From Terebella lapidaria (lineage: Eukaryota > Annelida > Polychaeta > Terebellida > Terebellidae), in contig OX424570.1 in the NCBI GenBank assembly GCA_949152475.1, forward strand, positions 28,392,694-28,456,693: a DNA stretch of 64,000 nucleotides, written 5' to 3'. Below the pieces are notes generated by a model. The model saw only the letters and a program-made list of their open reading frames with translations. It did no database searches and was not told where the DNA came from. A program made the translations under genes and the position numbers. Shown in pieces: positions 1 through 15,400 of the stretch (positions within the stretch are counted from its first letter, which is position 1; every line of letters begins with the position of its first letter).

Positions 1-266
1 GGGAAGGTACAGCAGCATATATTGTTAAGATAGTTCTGTTTCCAGTTCTTGGATTCCTGTTGTGTTTGATTGTCATCATTGTTATACATATGTAGTCAAA
101 AACAATTGAAAGCTGAGATAAACTTCATCAATTTTTGCTGACATGTTTAATATTTGTCATTGGCTAGAAACACTATTTTACACACTCCTGGTTCCCGTGT
201 GAAGATTTGACTGTATCCCACATAATCATGATAATAACCATGAATATTCCCTATCTCCCTGCACAG

Positions 267-455
267 AAAACCTACCAGTCTGCAGTGAAGGTGACTCACA
301 AAGCCGAGCAGATGATCACGAATCACTACAACGTGGAGCGAATACACAACATCGGGGAAAACGTGACAGGACGCTGGCAGCAACTCATCTTCCTGGCCGA
401 GGAGAGGATGAAACTCATCATGGCCTCCATGAACTGGTTCAAAACCGCTGAACAG
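267..455 (+). CDS. trio: trio exon 1 of window, spectrin-repeat segment
   Basis: 63 codons, phase 0 to 0, acceptor CTGCACAG, donor CAG|GTACAC. Contains the helix [20 protein letters not shown] and the motif [12 protein letters not shown], matching the late spectrin repeats of Trio. A G-run microsatellite (about 493-510) follows in the intron. Confidence 0.93.
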
Positions 456-3400
456 GTACACGTCATAAAAGTCAAAGACTCAATGGCGGGCTGGGGGGGG
501 GGGGGGGGGTCAGAGGGGGGGAGGGAGAAAAAGTCTGTGTGGACAGGGGAATACAGCGGGTAGAACTAGAGAAAAAAGTGAAAGTCAACCTCTATAAGAA
601 ACACTTTGGAAGTCCTTACCATTACTTTCAGATGCGGTAGATCATGTTATTGTTGCCTTTGAGATATCCTGCTATGATAACAGCCAGTGTTGTGTTTGTT
701 GCGGCAGGTGTGCTCTGTTCTGGAGACCCTGGAACGCGAGTACCGTCGAGATGAGGACTGGTGCACAACCGAGCGAGCGAACTCCTCCGACAAGTCTTCG
801 TACATGCAACAACTAGTCAGTAAACATCAGGAGCAGAAAGAAGCCTTCCTCAAGGTGATGCAGGGAGATTATGTGTCCAATCATGTCAGCAGTAGAATTT
901 AGCTCTGAGCTAACACCCAGAAATTGTCATGAAGTTAATGGATACTGTATCTTGACCTGGTTTACATGTATGGTTATTATCTGTTTTATACACAAGGATA
1001 TTCAGTATGATTCAATGTTTAATTTGTTGGTTACCAGGCGTGCACTCTTGCCAGAAGAACCGCTGAGACGTTCCTGAAGTATGTCCACCGGAATGTTCAC
1101 ACCCTCGGGATGAAGATCACTCGGAATCCTGAGGTCCAAGTCAAAGGTAGGAAGTCACTCAGGACAACTTGTCATGTCAAAGATTTAGTCCCAAGACAAA
1201 TCGAACACAAGACAGGGAATCCATTTGAAAAATTATTCTTTCAAGTGTATTCTTTCATCAACATGATTACCAGAATATTTGAGAAAAAAATGTTTACTCA
1301 TTTACGAAAACATGAATTTCCGGTTTTCTAAACACAAGTTTGAATGATTTTATGATTTGTTTCTAGCAACGTTAGACCACCTGCTAAAACAAGAAAACAT
1401 GGTTCTGGAATACTGGACACATCGTAAGAAACGACTCGACCACTGCCAACAGTTTGTACTCTTTGAGGACAGCGCGAAACAGGTGAGTCGATGCAAAACT
1501 GTCTTAAAAACATCATCCCAACAGCACTGTTAATATAACGAATTCCTGTTCCATCCACTAATATAGATGTAATAGATTTCTATCAGTGAATGTCCATCAC
1601 TAAAACCTTAGAGACAGAGTTCATGATCCTTCAAAGATATTATCAGTTTGACTCTGACTTGGTTTTGTTGGTGACCATGTAGTAATCCTGTAATGAAAAC
1701 TGCGAAAATTAAATCAACACAAAACAAATGTTATTCAAGTTTGATCAAGTGTTAGAAGCTCATATATGCAAGCACATGGTGTTCATATTCATCCCATCCG
1801 TGACACTGTAATATTTCCCTGTGTTGCTATGATAAAACCTTAACCCTTTGTTTGCCAGGCGCTGGAGTGGATCCACGACACGGGGGAGTTTTATCTGTCG
1901 ACTCACACAAACGTCGGAGAGAATCTGGAGGAAACACAGTCTCTACTGGACGAACACCGTGACTTCAAGTCAAGCGCCAAGGTACAGTCAACCATACCTA
2001 GAGTGGTGTTTGTGGAACACAATGCCTGTATCATGTTTGAAATTATTATTTGGAACTTTTGTGTGAAAGTTACAAGTGTACCTCAAATTTTTAGGTTACC
2101 GGACCTTTGGTCCGATAACCTATTGGCATGGCGTTGCGTCCGTCGTCCGTCCGTCCGTCCGTCTGTCCGTCCGTCCGTCCGTCCGTCCGTCCGGCGTTAA
2201 CATTTTTATCTTTAAAGTTAACGATCGAATCTTTCTGAAATTTTGCACAAAAATGCCTAAAAATATTTTGAGAAGGAAGTATTTTTTTGTTTTTTGATTT
2301 TCGCATTTTTTTCAAAATGGCGGCCGTTTTTGTCGAAAAACGCTCAATTTTGGACTTTGACGGCCATTTTCTCATAAACTGTCTAATCAGTTTTGAGTTT
2401 TTGGTTTCAAAAGATTCCCCTCATATACCTCTGTGATATGTATAAGTTTGGTTGCCCTAAATCTGCCGGTTTTCGTGTGGCGGCCATTTTGAATTTTTGG
2501 CGGGTCGGCGAAAACAATTTTTTTCGCCCCAGATCGCATTACTATCCATTTTGGGCCATTTCTAGAGCAAAAAAAAATTTTCACCCTTTGAAAAAAATTT
2601 TGGAGTTTTGATATTTTTGCTTAAAAAGATTCCTCTTATATACCTCTGCGACGTGTATAAGTTTTGTTGCCCTTGAATCGCCGATCTCAGTGTGGCGGCC
2701 ATTTTGAATTTTTGACGAGTCGGCGAAAAAAAAATTTTTCGCCCCAAATAACATTACTATCCATTTTGGGCCATTTCTAGGCAAAAAAAAATTTTCACCC
2801 TTTGAAAAAAATTTTGGACTTAGAAAATTTTCGGCACTTTTTTCCTTCATAATTGGAGCTGTCAGGACTGTACTCATAGAACGCTTGAAGATAGAGCTTA
2901 GAAATTGGCACTTTCAAATCGGAAGTCATATATGGCGACTTGTGTGGTGACCTTGAATTTGACCTTGGATGACCTTGAAAGGTCAAAACAGCCATTTTGG
3001 GGTCAAAAAATGCCCAGATTTGCCTTTGTAGATGAAATGCTTGCAGATAGAGCTCCTGTTTGCATTATGAACATATAGGAAGACATATATGGCACAACTA
3101 ATGATGACCTTGAACTTGACGTCAGATGACCTTGAGTGCCAAATGCCTGACTTGGAATGTGTAAATTGACCTGAGCGGCCTAAACGATTCCACCCAACAT
3201 ATAGAATATCAAATGCCGCACACATACATGTAATGGTTACATCGAAGTTCATACGGATGACCTTGATTGGTAAATCCCAAGGTCATATGTTTACACTGCG
3301 AACCTTGATTGGTAAATCTCAAGGTCTGTTACATGCCAATGCTGCCATGGCCAAACCAAAATTGTCCGGTAACCTATCTTAGCCTTTGGGCTAATTTTTC

Positions 3401-6400
3401 AGTGTACTCAACTCTAAATTACATGCAATACTTTTCAAGTACATTTAGTGGACCAATTTTCAAGATTCTACAGTGAAAATGTGCCCTGAATTCGAGCACA
3501 CATTTCATTGTATCGGTTGCTAGGAGACGAAGGAGAAGGTTCGGTTGCTGATCCAGCTTGCTGACAGTCTCGTGGACAAAGGACACATGCACGCCGCCGA
3601 GATCCGATCCTGGGTCGTCGCAGTCGACAAACGTTACAAGGACTTCTCGTCTCGCATGGAGAAATACCGCATCAAACTGGAGTCAACGCTCGGAGTCAAA
3701 CACGACACCGCAGTGTGTATCTATCCATGTGGGACGATACTTATACAGGGTGGGAAAGTCATGTGGGGATAGGTTATGAATCTGGCTACAAACAAACCTT
3801 TACATGAGCTATTCCACTCTGAACAACTCAGTGTGGATGGAGTTGCATGCATATACATTGTAATGCCTTAACATTATTTTCTTGCACCCAAATCAAACAA
3901 TATTGTCGGTTTACTGTTCTATATATGGGAATTTACCTTGTCTCGATGGACTCTTGAATGGACTGTTCTTATAGTTTCTGTTTGCAATGGTTACTGTTAT
4001 TATGGTTACTGTTGCTATGGTTGCTGTTGCTATGGCTACAGTTCCTATGGTTACTGTTGCTATGGTTACTGTTGCTATGGCTACAGTTCCTATGGTTACT
4101 GTTGCTGTGGTTCCTGTTATTATGGTCACTGTTGTTATGGTTACAGTCGGAGCCGGAGGAGAGCAGTAGGCAGAGTGACGCGAGTCTCGAGGAGAAGCTC
4201 CAGCAGACCGCCAAGGAGCTGACAGAGGAAAAGCGCAAGTCTGCTCGGCGGAAAGAGTACGTAAAAAACACAAACGCAAGAAATATCAATGTATGATGCC
4301 AGAATCTGTATTCTGGTATGCAGATGTTTGTATGTCAGTTGTGCAATGTTATTTATGTTTTGGGGAACACAAATATTATGTTGTATACAAATCATACAGA
4401 TCCCTAATGAGCAAATATCTGTGTACCTCAAGGTTCATCATGGCGGAGCTACTGCAGACTGAGAGAACTTACGTCGCCGATCTGGAAACTTGTCTCAAGG
4501 TGAGTGCAAAATACCTTTAGTGTCGATAGAGGATCGATAGAAATGTCTAAATGTCAGTGAAAATGTTTCAATGGCGATAAGGTATCTCAAGATCGAAAAA
4601 AATGTCTCAAGGCCGATAGAAACATTTCAAGGTCGTTAAAAATATCTCAATTTCAATAAAGATGTCTCGCGTTGTTAGAAATGTCTCAAGGTTGATAAAA
4701 ATGTCTCGAGGTCATTGTCTCAAGGCCCATAAAAACTTCTTGAGGTCCTTAGAAATGTCTCAAGGTCGATATAAAAATGTCTCAAGATCGATATAAAAAT
4801 GTCTCAAGGTCGAAATAAAAATTTCTCAAAGGCGTTAGAAATGTCTCAAGGGCCATATAAAAAATATCTAGAGGTCATTATAAATATCTTGAGGTTGATA
4901 TAAAAATGTCTTGAGGCTGGTAGAGAAGTCTCAAGATTGTTGGAAAAGTCATATCCTGATCATATGTCATAATATTATCTGTCATGTATTGGTTCAGTGT
5001 TGCAAAATTAGTGTCTGTTATTTTCTGATGAATAACTTCACCTGAAGCCAAGTTGAATAATGTTTGATAAAACTGATGATTGGTGTCAATGTTGTTGGCT
5101 TATCTCTATCATAAAGGATATCACACATGATCTGTCATGTTTTTAGGTTACCGGACCTTTGGTCCGATAACGTATTGGCATGGCGTTGCGTCCGTCCGTC
5201 CGTCCGTCCGTCCGTCCGTCCGTCCGGCGTTAACATTTTTATCTTTAAAGTTAACGATCGAATCTTTCTGAAATTTAGCACAAAAATGCCTAAAAATATT
5301 TTGAGAAGGAGGTATTTTTTTGTTTTTTGATTTTCGCATTTTTTTTCAAAATGGCGGCCGTTTTTGTCGAAAAACGCTCAATTTTGGACTTTGACGGCCA
5401 TTTTCTCATAAACTGTCTGATCAGTTTTGAGTTTTTGGTTTCAAAAGATTACCCTCATATACCTCTGTGATATGTATAAGTTTGGTTGCCCTAAATCTGC
5501 CGGTTTCCGTGTGGCGGCCATTTTGAATTTTTGGCGGGTCGGCGAAAAAAATTTTTTCGCCCCAAATCGCATTACTATCCATTTTGGACCATTTCTAGGG
5601 CAAAAAAAAATTTTCACCCTTTGAAAAAAATTTTGGACTTAGAAAATTTTCGGCACTTTTTCCCTTCATGATGGGAGCTGTCCGGACTGTACTCATAGAA
5701 CGCTTGAAGACAGAGCTTAGAAATTGGCACTTTCAAATGGGAAGTCATATATGGCGACTCGTGTGGTGACCTTGAATTTGACCTTGGATGACCTTGAAAG
5801 GTCAAAACAGCCATTTTTGGGTCGAAAAACGCTCAAATTTGCACCTGGTCTGTATTTTCTCAAAAACTCTCTGATCAGTTTTGAGATTTTTGCTTAAAAA
5901 GATTCCTCTTATATACGTCTGTGACGTGTATAAGTTTTGTTGCCCTTGAATCGCCGATCTCAGTGTGGCGGCCATTTTGAATTTTTGACGAGTCGGCGAA
6001 AAAAATTTTTTTTGCCCCAAATAACATTACTATCCATTTTGGGCCATTTCTAGGCAAAAAAAAATTTTCACCCTTTGAAAAAAATTTTGGACTTGGAAAA
6101 TTTTCGGCACTTTTTTCCTTCATAATGGGAGCTGTCAGGACTGTACTCATAGAACGCTTGAAGATAGAGCTTAGAAATTGGCACTTTCAAATGGGAAGTC
6201 ATATATGGCGACTTGTGTGGTGACCTTGAATTTGACCTTCAATGACCTTGAAAGGTCAAAACAGCCATTTTGGGGTCAAAAAATGCCCAGATTTGCCTCT
6301 ATAGATGAAATGCTTGCAGATAGAGCTCATGTTTGCATTATCATGATTATGAACATATAGGAAGACATATATGACACAACTAATGATGACCTTGAACTTG

Positions 6401-9400
6401 ACGTCAGATGACCTTGAGTGCCGAATGTCTGACTCGGAATGTGTAAATTGACCTGAGTGGCCTAAACTATTCCACCCAGATATATCTTTGTATTATGAAC
6501 ATATAGAATATCAAATGCCGCACACATACATGTAATGGTGACATCGAAGTTCACACGGATGACCTTGATTGGTAAATCTCAAGGTCTGTTACCTGTCAAT
6601 GCTGCCATGGCCAAACCAAAATTGTCCGGTAACCTATCTTAGCCTTTGGGCTAATTTTCTGTGTTACAGACTTATTACAACGAGATGGTCCACCCTAAGA
6701 GTTCCCCGCCAGCCGGTATTGCTGGAAAACACGATGTCATCTTTGGCAACCTGCAAGAAATATACAATTTCCACGATAAGTATGTACAAAGATAACTTCC
6801 CATATACATGAGTGCAATCAAAATCAAACCATGCACTTGTTCTCAGCGGATGAGATAATTATATCAAATTCAAACTAAAAGTTCAGCACAGATGTTTTAC
6901 GGATTCACACAAACATTGAATTTTTTGTTCTGTTTCCAATCATTGTTTCAATCACAATTATTTCCTGATGACAACCCTCCTACCCTCACAGAGTGTTCCT
7001 GAAGGAGTTGGAGAAGTACGAAGTATTACCTGAGGATGTTGGTCACTGTTTTGTCACGTGGGCCGAGCATTTCTCTATCTATGTCACATACTGCACAAAC
7101 AAACCAGAGTCTCAGAATCTCGTCGAACATCACAGTGCCTCGTTCTTCGAGGTAGGCGCTCAGCTTTGGTCTAAAACCTCAGCCAAATGGTAGTTAATGT
7201 GGAAAAGATCATAGAATTTATAAGTGTGACATCTTTGTGAAGATGTAATTTTTTTTTTTCATTTCAAAAAGACAAACCAACAAAATGATATTCAGTATTG
7301 AAATCTGATTATGTGTTCAATATATTTTGGTGTTAAAGTGAAAAACCCTACACAAATTCAATTTTTCTTGGCAATGTACCTGCACAGTGGTGATGTACTA
7401 TCTCCCAAACCACCCCCTATGTGTCACACTGCTCCATAAACCTTACAGGACGTACAGAAGCGGTACGACCTGAGCAGCTCTCTTCCCTCTTACCTGATCA
7501 AACCCGTACAGCGGATCACAAAGTATCAGCTGCTGCTCCGGGACTTGCTGGCGTGTTGTGAGGAGGGTCGTGGGGAACTCAAGGTACGTGCCCGGGGGCA
7601 AATGGGGGTCTGATCTTATGCCAAAAACACAAGAAATTTTGCTTTCGGTCGGTGAATAAATTTCCTTGAAATTTGGACCAAATTTCTGATGGCAGTTGTC
7701 TCTGATAAAATTTGTAGCTGGCTTCAATGATTAGTATGCTGAATACCTCTCTTCCTCCCTCTCCCCAGGATGGTCTCGACGTGATGCTGAACGTCCCCAA
7801 GAAAGCCAATGATGCCCTCCACCTGTCACTACTGGAGGGCTGTGATGTAAGTCACACGGACTTCCGTCGTCTGCTGTATAACAACCCGAAGAAACAGATC
7901 TTTGCATCAAAATTACATCAAAGATTTGTATCACCCAGATTCAAGGATAGACTTTTATCGTTATTATGGCTACTGTGTTTGTCCTGGTTGCAATGTTTGT
8001 TCTGACCTGGTTACCATGTTGGTTGCCCTGGTTACCATGTTTCTTGCCCTAGTTACTATGCTGTTGCCATGGTTACCATGTTGGTTGCCCTGGTTACCAT
8101 GTTCCTTGCCCTAGTTACTATGCTATTGCCATGGTTACCATGTTGGTTGCCCTGGTTACCATGTCATTGCCCTGGTTACCATGTTTCTTGCCCTAGTTAC
8201 TATGCTGTAGCCATTGTTACCATGTATGTGGCCCTAGTTACTATGCTTTTGCCATGGTTACCATGTCTGTGGCCCTAGTTACTATGCTGTTGCCATGGTT
8301 ACAGGAGGAGCCGACCGCTCTAGGGGAGGTGATCCTACAAGACACATTCACCGTGTGGGACCCGAAGCAGTTAATCAAGAAAGGCCGCGAGCGACACTTG
8401 TTCCTGTTTGAGGTGTGTCTGCTGTTCGCCAAGGAGACGAAGGAGAGCACCGGCAAGTCCAAGTACCTGTACAAGTCCAAGCTGCTGGTATGTACAACTC
8501 ACTGACAGAACACGCCGTTTGTCTGAAGTCCTGCTCGTTCGCTAGTCTCTGATGTTTTATGCCTGTTGTATTGCAGACGAACCAGATCGGTGTGACGGAG
8601 CACATAGAGGGTGACGAGTGCAAGTTTGCGCTATGGACTGGGACTGTAGCGCCGATCTCCGACTACAAGATCATCCTCCGGGTAGGTGGACTTCTAATGT
8701 CTGATGAGGTAGATTGCCCTGTTCATTTGCTTGCTCTGCCAAGCCTTTAGTCAAGTTGCTGATGCTTCTCTCTGTGTTTAGGCGTCGTCCCTGGAGACGA
8801 AGCAGGTTTGGGTGAAGCACCTTCGAGAGTTGATACAGGCGCGACTGATGTACATCAGCCCTGCCCTCAACGCATCTGTCAGCAAATCACAGCTCTTCAA
8901 ACCACCACCGCCCAAAATATTCAGTCAACAACGTGCAAGCAGGTCAGTGTCTTAATGACATCAGATGTCAGTGTCATCTCAGTGGTGTCAGATATCAGTG
9001 TCATCTCTAGTGTCCGATGTCAGTGTCGTGTCAATGATGCATTTCAGTCTCGTGTGTCAAATGTCAGTGTCATCTCAGTAGTGTCAGATATCATGCAGTG
9101 TCATGTGTCAAGTGTCTCAGTAATGTCAGTTGTCAGTAACTAGTCAGATGTCAGAAAAGTCATGTTTTTGGGTTTATACATCTGACAGTAGACCATTGAC
9201 AGTTTTAGTATTAGCAGAAACCCATTCTCTTATTGCTTTGTGGTGTTAGTCCTCAGTAGAGTCCAAATCAGTCAGTGCGTCATCAGCATTGATGAATATA
9301 GTTTGATGCAAGTCTGAGGTATCCCCTGCACATACAGACTCAGTATAAACCTCAGATACAGCTTTTGGTGCTGTATTTCAAGAGGCAGATGAGCAGTTTT

Positions 9401-12400
9401 CTACGTATATTGTTCTGAACAATGCCACTGCAGACTTTTCTCTAACTCTTCCCCATCACGTGCCTTGCTCACACACCCGCTTCAGCAGTTAACTTAAGTG
9501 CCCTGCTGGAATACTGCAGTTTTCTATGGGTGTATATTAACCCAGAAATGATACAACACGGAACATCCCGTGTGTGGAACTCTGCTGCCGCTCTCCGCTC
9601 TCCGAAACAACAATATCTGGGATCAGTCTACCACTGATACCCCCCCCCTCCCCACTCCCCCTGTCCCCACCACCCAGGAGTCAGTTATCAGCACCTCTGT
9701 CTCACTCACTAGTGTTTTATCAGCAAAATCTGCCTTTACTCTGAACTCATTCAAGTTTTATGCCTGAACTAATGTGAATGCTTCAAAGGATTCCTCTGAC
9801 TGGATGCTTCTCTCCGCATGTTCTGGATACAGAAAGTGAAAGGATCTGTCCGTCCAGGATAAAGACTGGAAAAACTACAACTTCCCTTCCTTGGAGATAA
9901 CCCCACAATCTCTCCCTTGTACCAATTATAAATTATTAGGCACTGATATCACATGTAGTGTCTGTGCATGGAGCATATGTATCCGAGTTCTGTGAGAGAT
10001 AATGGGGTGCACGGCATGGTTCAGTCTGTTTGTATCCATCATGCTCATGTGACGGAATGGAGGATATGTTGTGGCGAGGATTAGAAAATATCTGATATTG
10101 GTCAAATGATGCTAGCAAGAAAGCTCATGCAGAATTTGACGAATAACATGTCAATCTAGAGGCACATCACAGTTTGACAATTGTACAACCAGGGATGGCC
10201 TTGCTCGCATGGTTACAAAAACTATGTGGATCGATGATACTCTGGTTGCCATGGGGACCTGACAGTAGTTTATCATGGTCACCATGGCTACAGGATGTGT
10301 GGGGGGTGGCGGAGGACCTAGTGTATTATTTCCTGGCGTGTGCGGGGAGCATGGTACTTGTTAAAGTTCTCGTGGACACGGTCATCAGACTTGGCTTCTA
10401 CAGGTGCAGGCTCATGAGTGTGCACTAGCTGAACATTAAACAGTAGTTGTTGGAAATCCTGAAATGTAACCAAATATGTGGTCTCAGTAGGGAACTGTCT
10501 ACTAGCTCATTACAAATCCAATTGTGTCTAGAATCACCGCAATATTAATTTCTTTTATTTGATGATAATGTTGCTCATAAAAAGCTGCAAAACAATTTTT
10601 TGAAAGTGAATGAGTACTAGTATCAGTTTTGACTGTTACTATGCGAGGTTGCACATCACTAAGCCAGCTATGTTTGTTACAGAGAACTGGATGAGACAAT
10701 GTCGTTAGACGATATGTCACTGGACAGAATTCTGCCAGAGCGAGGCTCCATGACCTCTGTCAACTCAGCTGCTACGACCTGTACAACAGACTCCAGTGGC
10801 AGCGGCTGCTCATACACAGGCAACAAGGTCAGTACTTTACTGGGGTGTGTCCTGAACCACCGAATAGGGCAATACTTTACTTACTGGGGTGTGTCTTGAA
10901 CCACCGAATAGGGCAGTACTTTACTGGGTTGTGTCCTGAACCACCGAATAGGGCAGTACTTTACTGGGTGTGTCCTGAAATACCAAGTTAGGGCAGTACT
11001 TTACTGGGTTGTGTCCTGAGGTGCGTCCTGAACCACCGAATAGGGCAGTGCTTTACTGGGGTGTGTTCTGAACCACGGAATAGGGCAGTACTTTACTGGG
11101 GTGTGTCCTGAAATACCAAATTAGGGCAGTACTTTACTGGGGTGTGTCCTGAACCACCGAATAGGGCAGTACTTTACATACTAGGGTGTGTCCTGAAATA
11201 CCAAATAGGGCAGTACTTTACTGGGGTGTGTCCTGAACCACAGAATAGGGCAGTACTTTACTGGGTGTGTCCTGAAGTACCATATAGGGCAATACTTTAC
11301 TGGGTGTGTCCTGAAATACCAAATTAGGGCAGTACTTTACTGAATGTTTCCTGACCAACAGAATAGGGCAGTACTTTACTTACTGGGGTGTGTCCTGAAC
11401 CACCGAATAGGGCAGTACTTTACTGGGTGTGTCCTGAAATACCAAATAGGGCAGTACTTTACTGGGTTGTGTCTTGAACCACAGAATAGGGCAATACTTT
11501 ACTTACTGGGGTGTGTCCTGAACCACCGAATAGGGCAGTACTTTACTGGGTTGTGTCCTGAACCATCGAATAGGGCAGTACTTTACTTACTGGGGTGTGT
11601 CCTGAACCACCGAATAGGGCAGTACTTTACTGGGTTGTGTCCTGAACCATCGAATAGGGCAGTACTTTACTTACTGGGTTGTGTCCTGAACTACCGAATA
11701 GGGCAATACTTTACTGGGTTGTGTCCTGAACCACAGAATAGGGCAGTACTTTACTTACTGAACCATCAAATAGGGCAGAACTTCACTAAATTGTGTCCTG
11801 AACCACCGAATAGGGCAGTACTTTACTGGGTTGTATCCTGAACCACCGAATAGGGCAATACTTTACTGGAGTGTGTCCTGAACCACCGAATAGGGCAGTC
11901 CTTTACTGGGGTGTGTCCTGAAGCACAGAGTAGGGCAGTACTTTACTGGGTTGTGTCCTGAACCACAGAATAGGGCAGTACTTTACTTACTGGGGTGTGT
12001 CCTGAACCACCGAATAGGGCAGTACTTTACTGGGTTGTGTCCTGAACCACAAAATAGGGCAGTACTTTACTGGGTTGTGTCCTGAACCACAGAATAGGGC
12101 AGTACTTTACTGGGTTGTGTCCTGAACCACAGAATAGGGCAGTACTTTACTTACTGGGGTGTGTCCTGAACAACCGAATAGTTTTGCTTTACGTTGTCAT
12201 CGATATCACGGAAACTGTGCGGCTTAGAGCAGAACAGACATTGGACAGATAGTCTTTGGGGTATCAAGTTTGTCCTTCACATACATGTAATTGCATAAAT
12301 GTCTTATAGATCTCATTGGGAGCTTCGTCATGTTTTCCTGAGTCAGCTGTTTGTTCCTTTCATGCTTCACCCTGAAATGCCTCCAAGGCCTTTAGGCCTT

Positions 12401-15400
12401 GACGTCTAGTTTTTATAGAAATCGGTTCTTGTCTGCAATTGTGTGTATCTATTTCCCATGAGGTTTCGGTAGTTCAATGTTCACAGAGCTCCTGTGAAAA
12501 GCATTGCATGTGCAGAAATACTGAGTATACTTGTAAACACGGACAACACCTTTCTCTTGGAACTTGAAACATGGAACTTGAAATTCGTTTTCGGGTGTCC
12601 CTGTCATTTGTTGGTGCGGTGTGTCCACAGTCAAACCATGGATTGGTTGACTTGCTGGAGTGTCTCGCGTAGGATGCTGAGAATGAAAACCTAGGTTCAT
12701 CACGACTCAAATTCTCACATGACTCACATTTTATGTGTTGAAATTTATTTTGCTTCTTTAGACTATCAGTACAGAAGTTTACTTGTAAATGTAATGTGTG
12801 GGCTGTGATAAATACTTATATATGAGTCACCCCAGCAAGATTGACAGATGATTATGAAAAAGAAAAAGGTTTCACCCTGTCACAGAATTGTGAAAGCCTG
12901 TGGCTGCGATCAGAAATACCTGTGTAAGATATTCTTAACCTGCTTAAAATGATTACAGAAAGGATGTGAATATTGCAAGTCAGGATTAATTTCTCAATTT
13001 ATGAGCTTTGTTATATCATCCCTCTGCCCAGAATATTGATGTAGGTGAGTTTGTTAATTTAGCAGCACTGGACCGTCTCGAAGGTTCGTTCGTATCAGAG
13101 ACCTGCAATAATGGTTGTTCCTGCTAGTTTGGCTAGTTGCCTATATTTGGGCAATATTGTCCAGGACATCACTAGAGACTGGTAGCATTAATGGTGTATC
13201 CCATGGCACGTTTAGAGCCGGACTGATCGCTGTTTGTTTAGTGCTGTTTGCCCTATATCTATCGTATCCCGCATCCCTTGGGACCTCATGGCCTATCGGA
13301 GTGTGTATGTACGCTGTATATGTAAGCCGTGTGCCGTACTCGCTGCCAGGTCTCTTCCTATCTCTCCCCTCGGGAACAGATTCCACTCAGTCTTGTCCTC
13401 CGGTATATATTGTCTGTAAACGGCTATACTGCAAGCTAGCGACTGTAAAATGCTTTTATTTTATTGCATCAAAATGCAGCATTTTTCTGGACTGTTTAAG
13501 CTGATTTGGGCTCCTGATTCCTGTTCAGTTACTCCGTGCTGTGTTAGACCCTGGGTATGCTTGCATAATATCGAATCTCGCACCCTCCAGATCGTTCTAG
13601 TTGTGGATTTGAACATCTGTGGACTAAATGCGATGGTTTACAGTGTGACTGCGGAATGCCTGTGTTATGTTATATACGTTTGTGCCGGCCCGCAGGAGGG
13701 CTGGTGGGGGAACCACTGCTAGGGATGCGGCAGGAAGATTATTGATTTATCCCGGCTCTGACTGTTTCCTTGGGTTTCCCTGTTCCCTGGGACCGATGTA
13801 TACAATCTAGCCCCCTCCCCCACCTCACATAGCTCTCCCTGGCACTGCCAAGCTTACAGCCAGAGACANNNNNNNNNNNNNNNNNNNNNNNNNNNNNNNN
13901 NNNNNNNNNNNNNNNNNNNNNNNNNNNNNNNNNNNNNNNNNNNNNNNNNNNNNNNNNNNNNNNNNNNNNNNNNNNNNNNNNNNNNNNNNNNNNNNNNNNN
14001 NNNNNNNNNNNNNNNNNNNNNNNNNNNNNNNNNNNNNNNNNNNNNNNNNNNNNNNNNNNNNNNNNNNNTGGGACATTGCCTGTACAACCCACCAACCAAC
14101 AACAGACCCACGGACGGACGGACGAGGGTTTGACAGGACACACAGACAGACAGACAGGCTGTGTATGTGAGGGGTCGCACAGCCACGGACGGACGGACAG
14201 ATATATCCAGGATAGCCTGCTGATGGTCACTGGATAAACACACAGACAAGGATATAGCAGTGCTGGATATATATCTGTGTGAGTCACCAAGGAATGGATG
14301 GCAGGATGCAAACATGAGACAACAAGGACAGCCAAGAAAAGAGAGAGATCACTGTATTTATTGCTGTGTCCTGACTGGTGATATCCCCATACCCTGCCTG
14401 CCCCCCCCCCCCCCTTCCCTCCCTCAACCCCAGGCCATGTCAACAGTCATAGCACATGGGTCACCTATAGCAGGAAGGCAGCAGGGGGTCTGTGCTGCAG
14501 GCTTGGAAGCAATGGTGGATAAATTTGTCAGGAATTTGGAAAAATCAATGTGGCAGTCGGTGGAGTGTCCTGTGATGTTGTTGTGACGGGATGATGTCAG
14601 CTGTTCACCGTGTGTAAATGTCCATCTTCCCCGGGTGTAAATGTCCATCTTCCCGTGTTTGGATATCTAAGACTAGACATTACATGTGCTGTCTCAGGCA
14701 GGGTTTTCGTATAGAAGGTCATTATTCCTGACCTGTGAGTTGACATGGTGTGGGATTTGTTTGCTCTTTGCACCTGTGTGAATGTGCATGAGATCGGACA
14801 GCTGTCGATGTATTCATCGCGATGTGTTATCATGGTTATAGGTCAGGAAAGGATTTCACCCTTAGAAATCAAACATGAAATGTTGAATCACTGACTGCAG
14901 GCAGAAATCAATATAGAGTGATCAGCGCACTCTGCTATTATAATATAGTCAATGCAGCAGAAACCCCACTCCTGAAGCACTTTGAGGTGTACACCTGAAT
15001 CTGTAGAATTTTTTTCTCTTGGAGCCTGTTATGGTTATCCATGGTGATCTCAGCGTTGTACGTGTCCGGGGCGGGATTATCCCTGTCTTTGAATCTGTCG
15101 CTGCCCCGTGACAATAGCAGGAAATGAGCCGGGAGTAGGTGTGAATTGTTCCTTGGATGACGTACTTACATGTTACGTAATCTTGCCAATGACCAAGTGT
15201 TGAGTAACTGTATCCATGGCGATACAGCCTGGTACCACACCCTCACCCTCATTGTCCTCTGAACTAAACCTACTGTCCCTTTACGTAACAGTACAGGACT
15301 ATTCTTGATCGATGGAGGTGGTTGGCAAAGATTTAATGTCCATAAACCCCACAACACTTCCTCCAAGACACTGCCTGGAAAAAAAGCAGGTGTCTGTCTT

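Noticed and set aside
10174..10428. Frame with a hydrophobic, membrane-like segment between trio exons 15 and 16
   Set aside because: Joining it to exon 15 by its acceptor puts it out of frame and gives a stop after about nine codons; no homology recognised.
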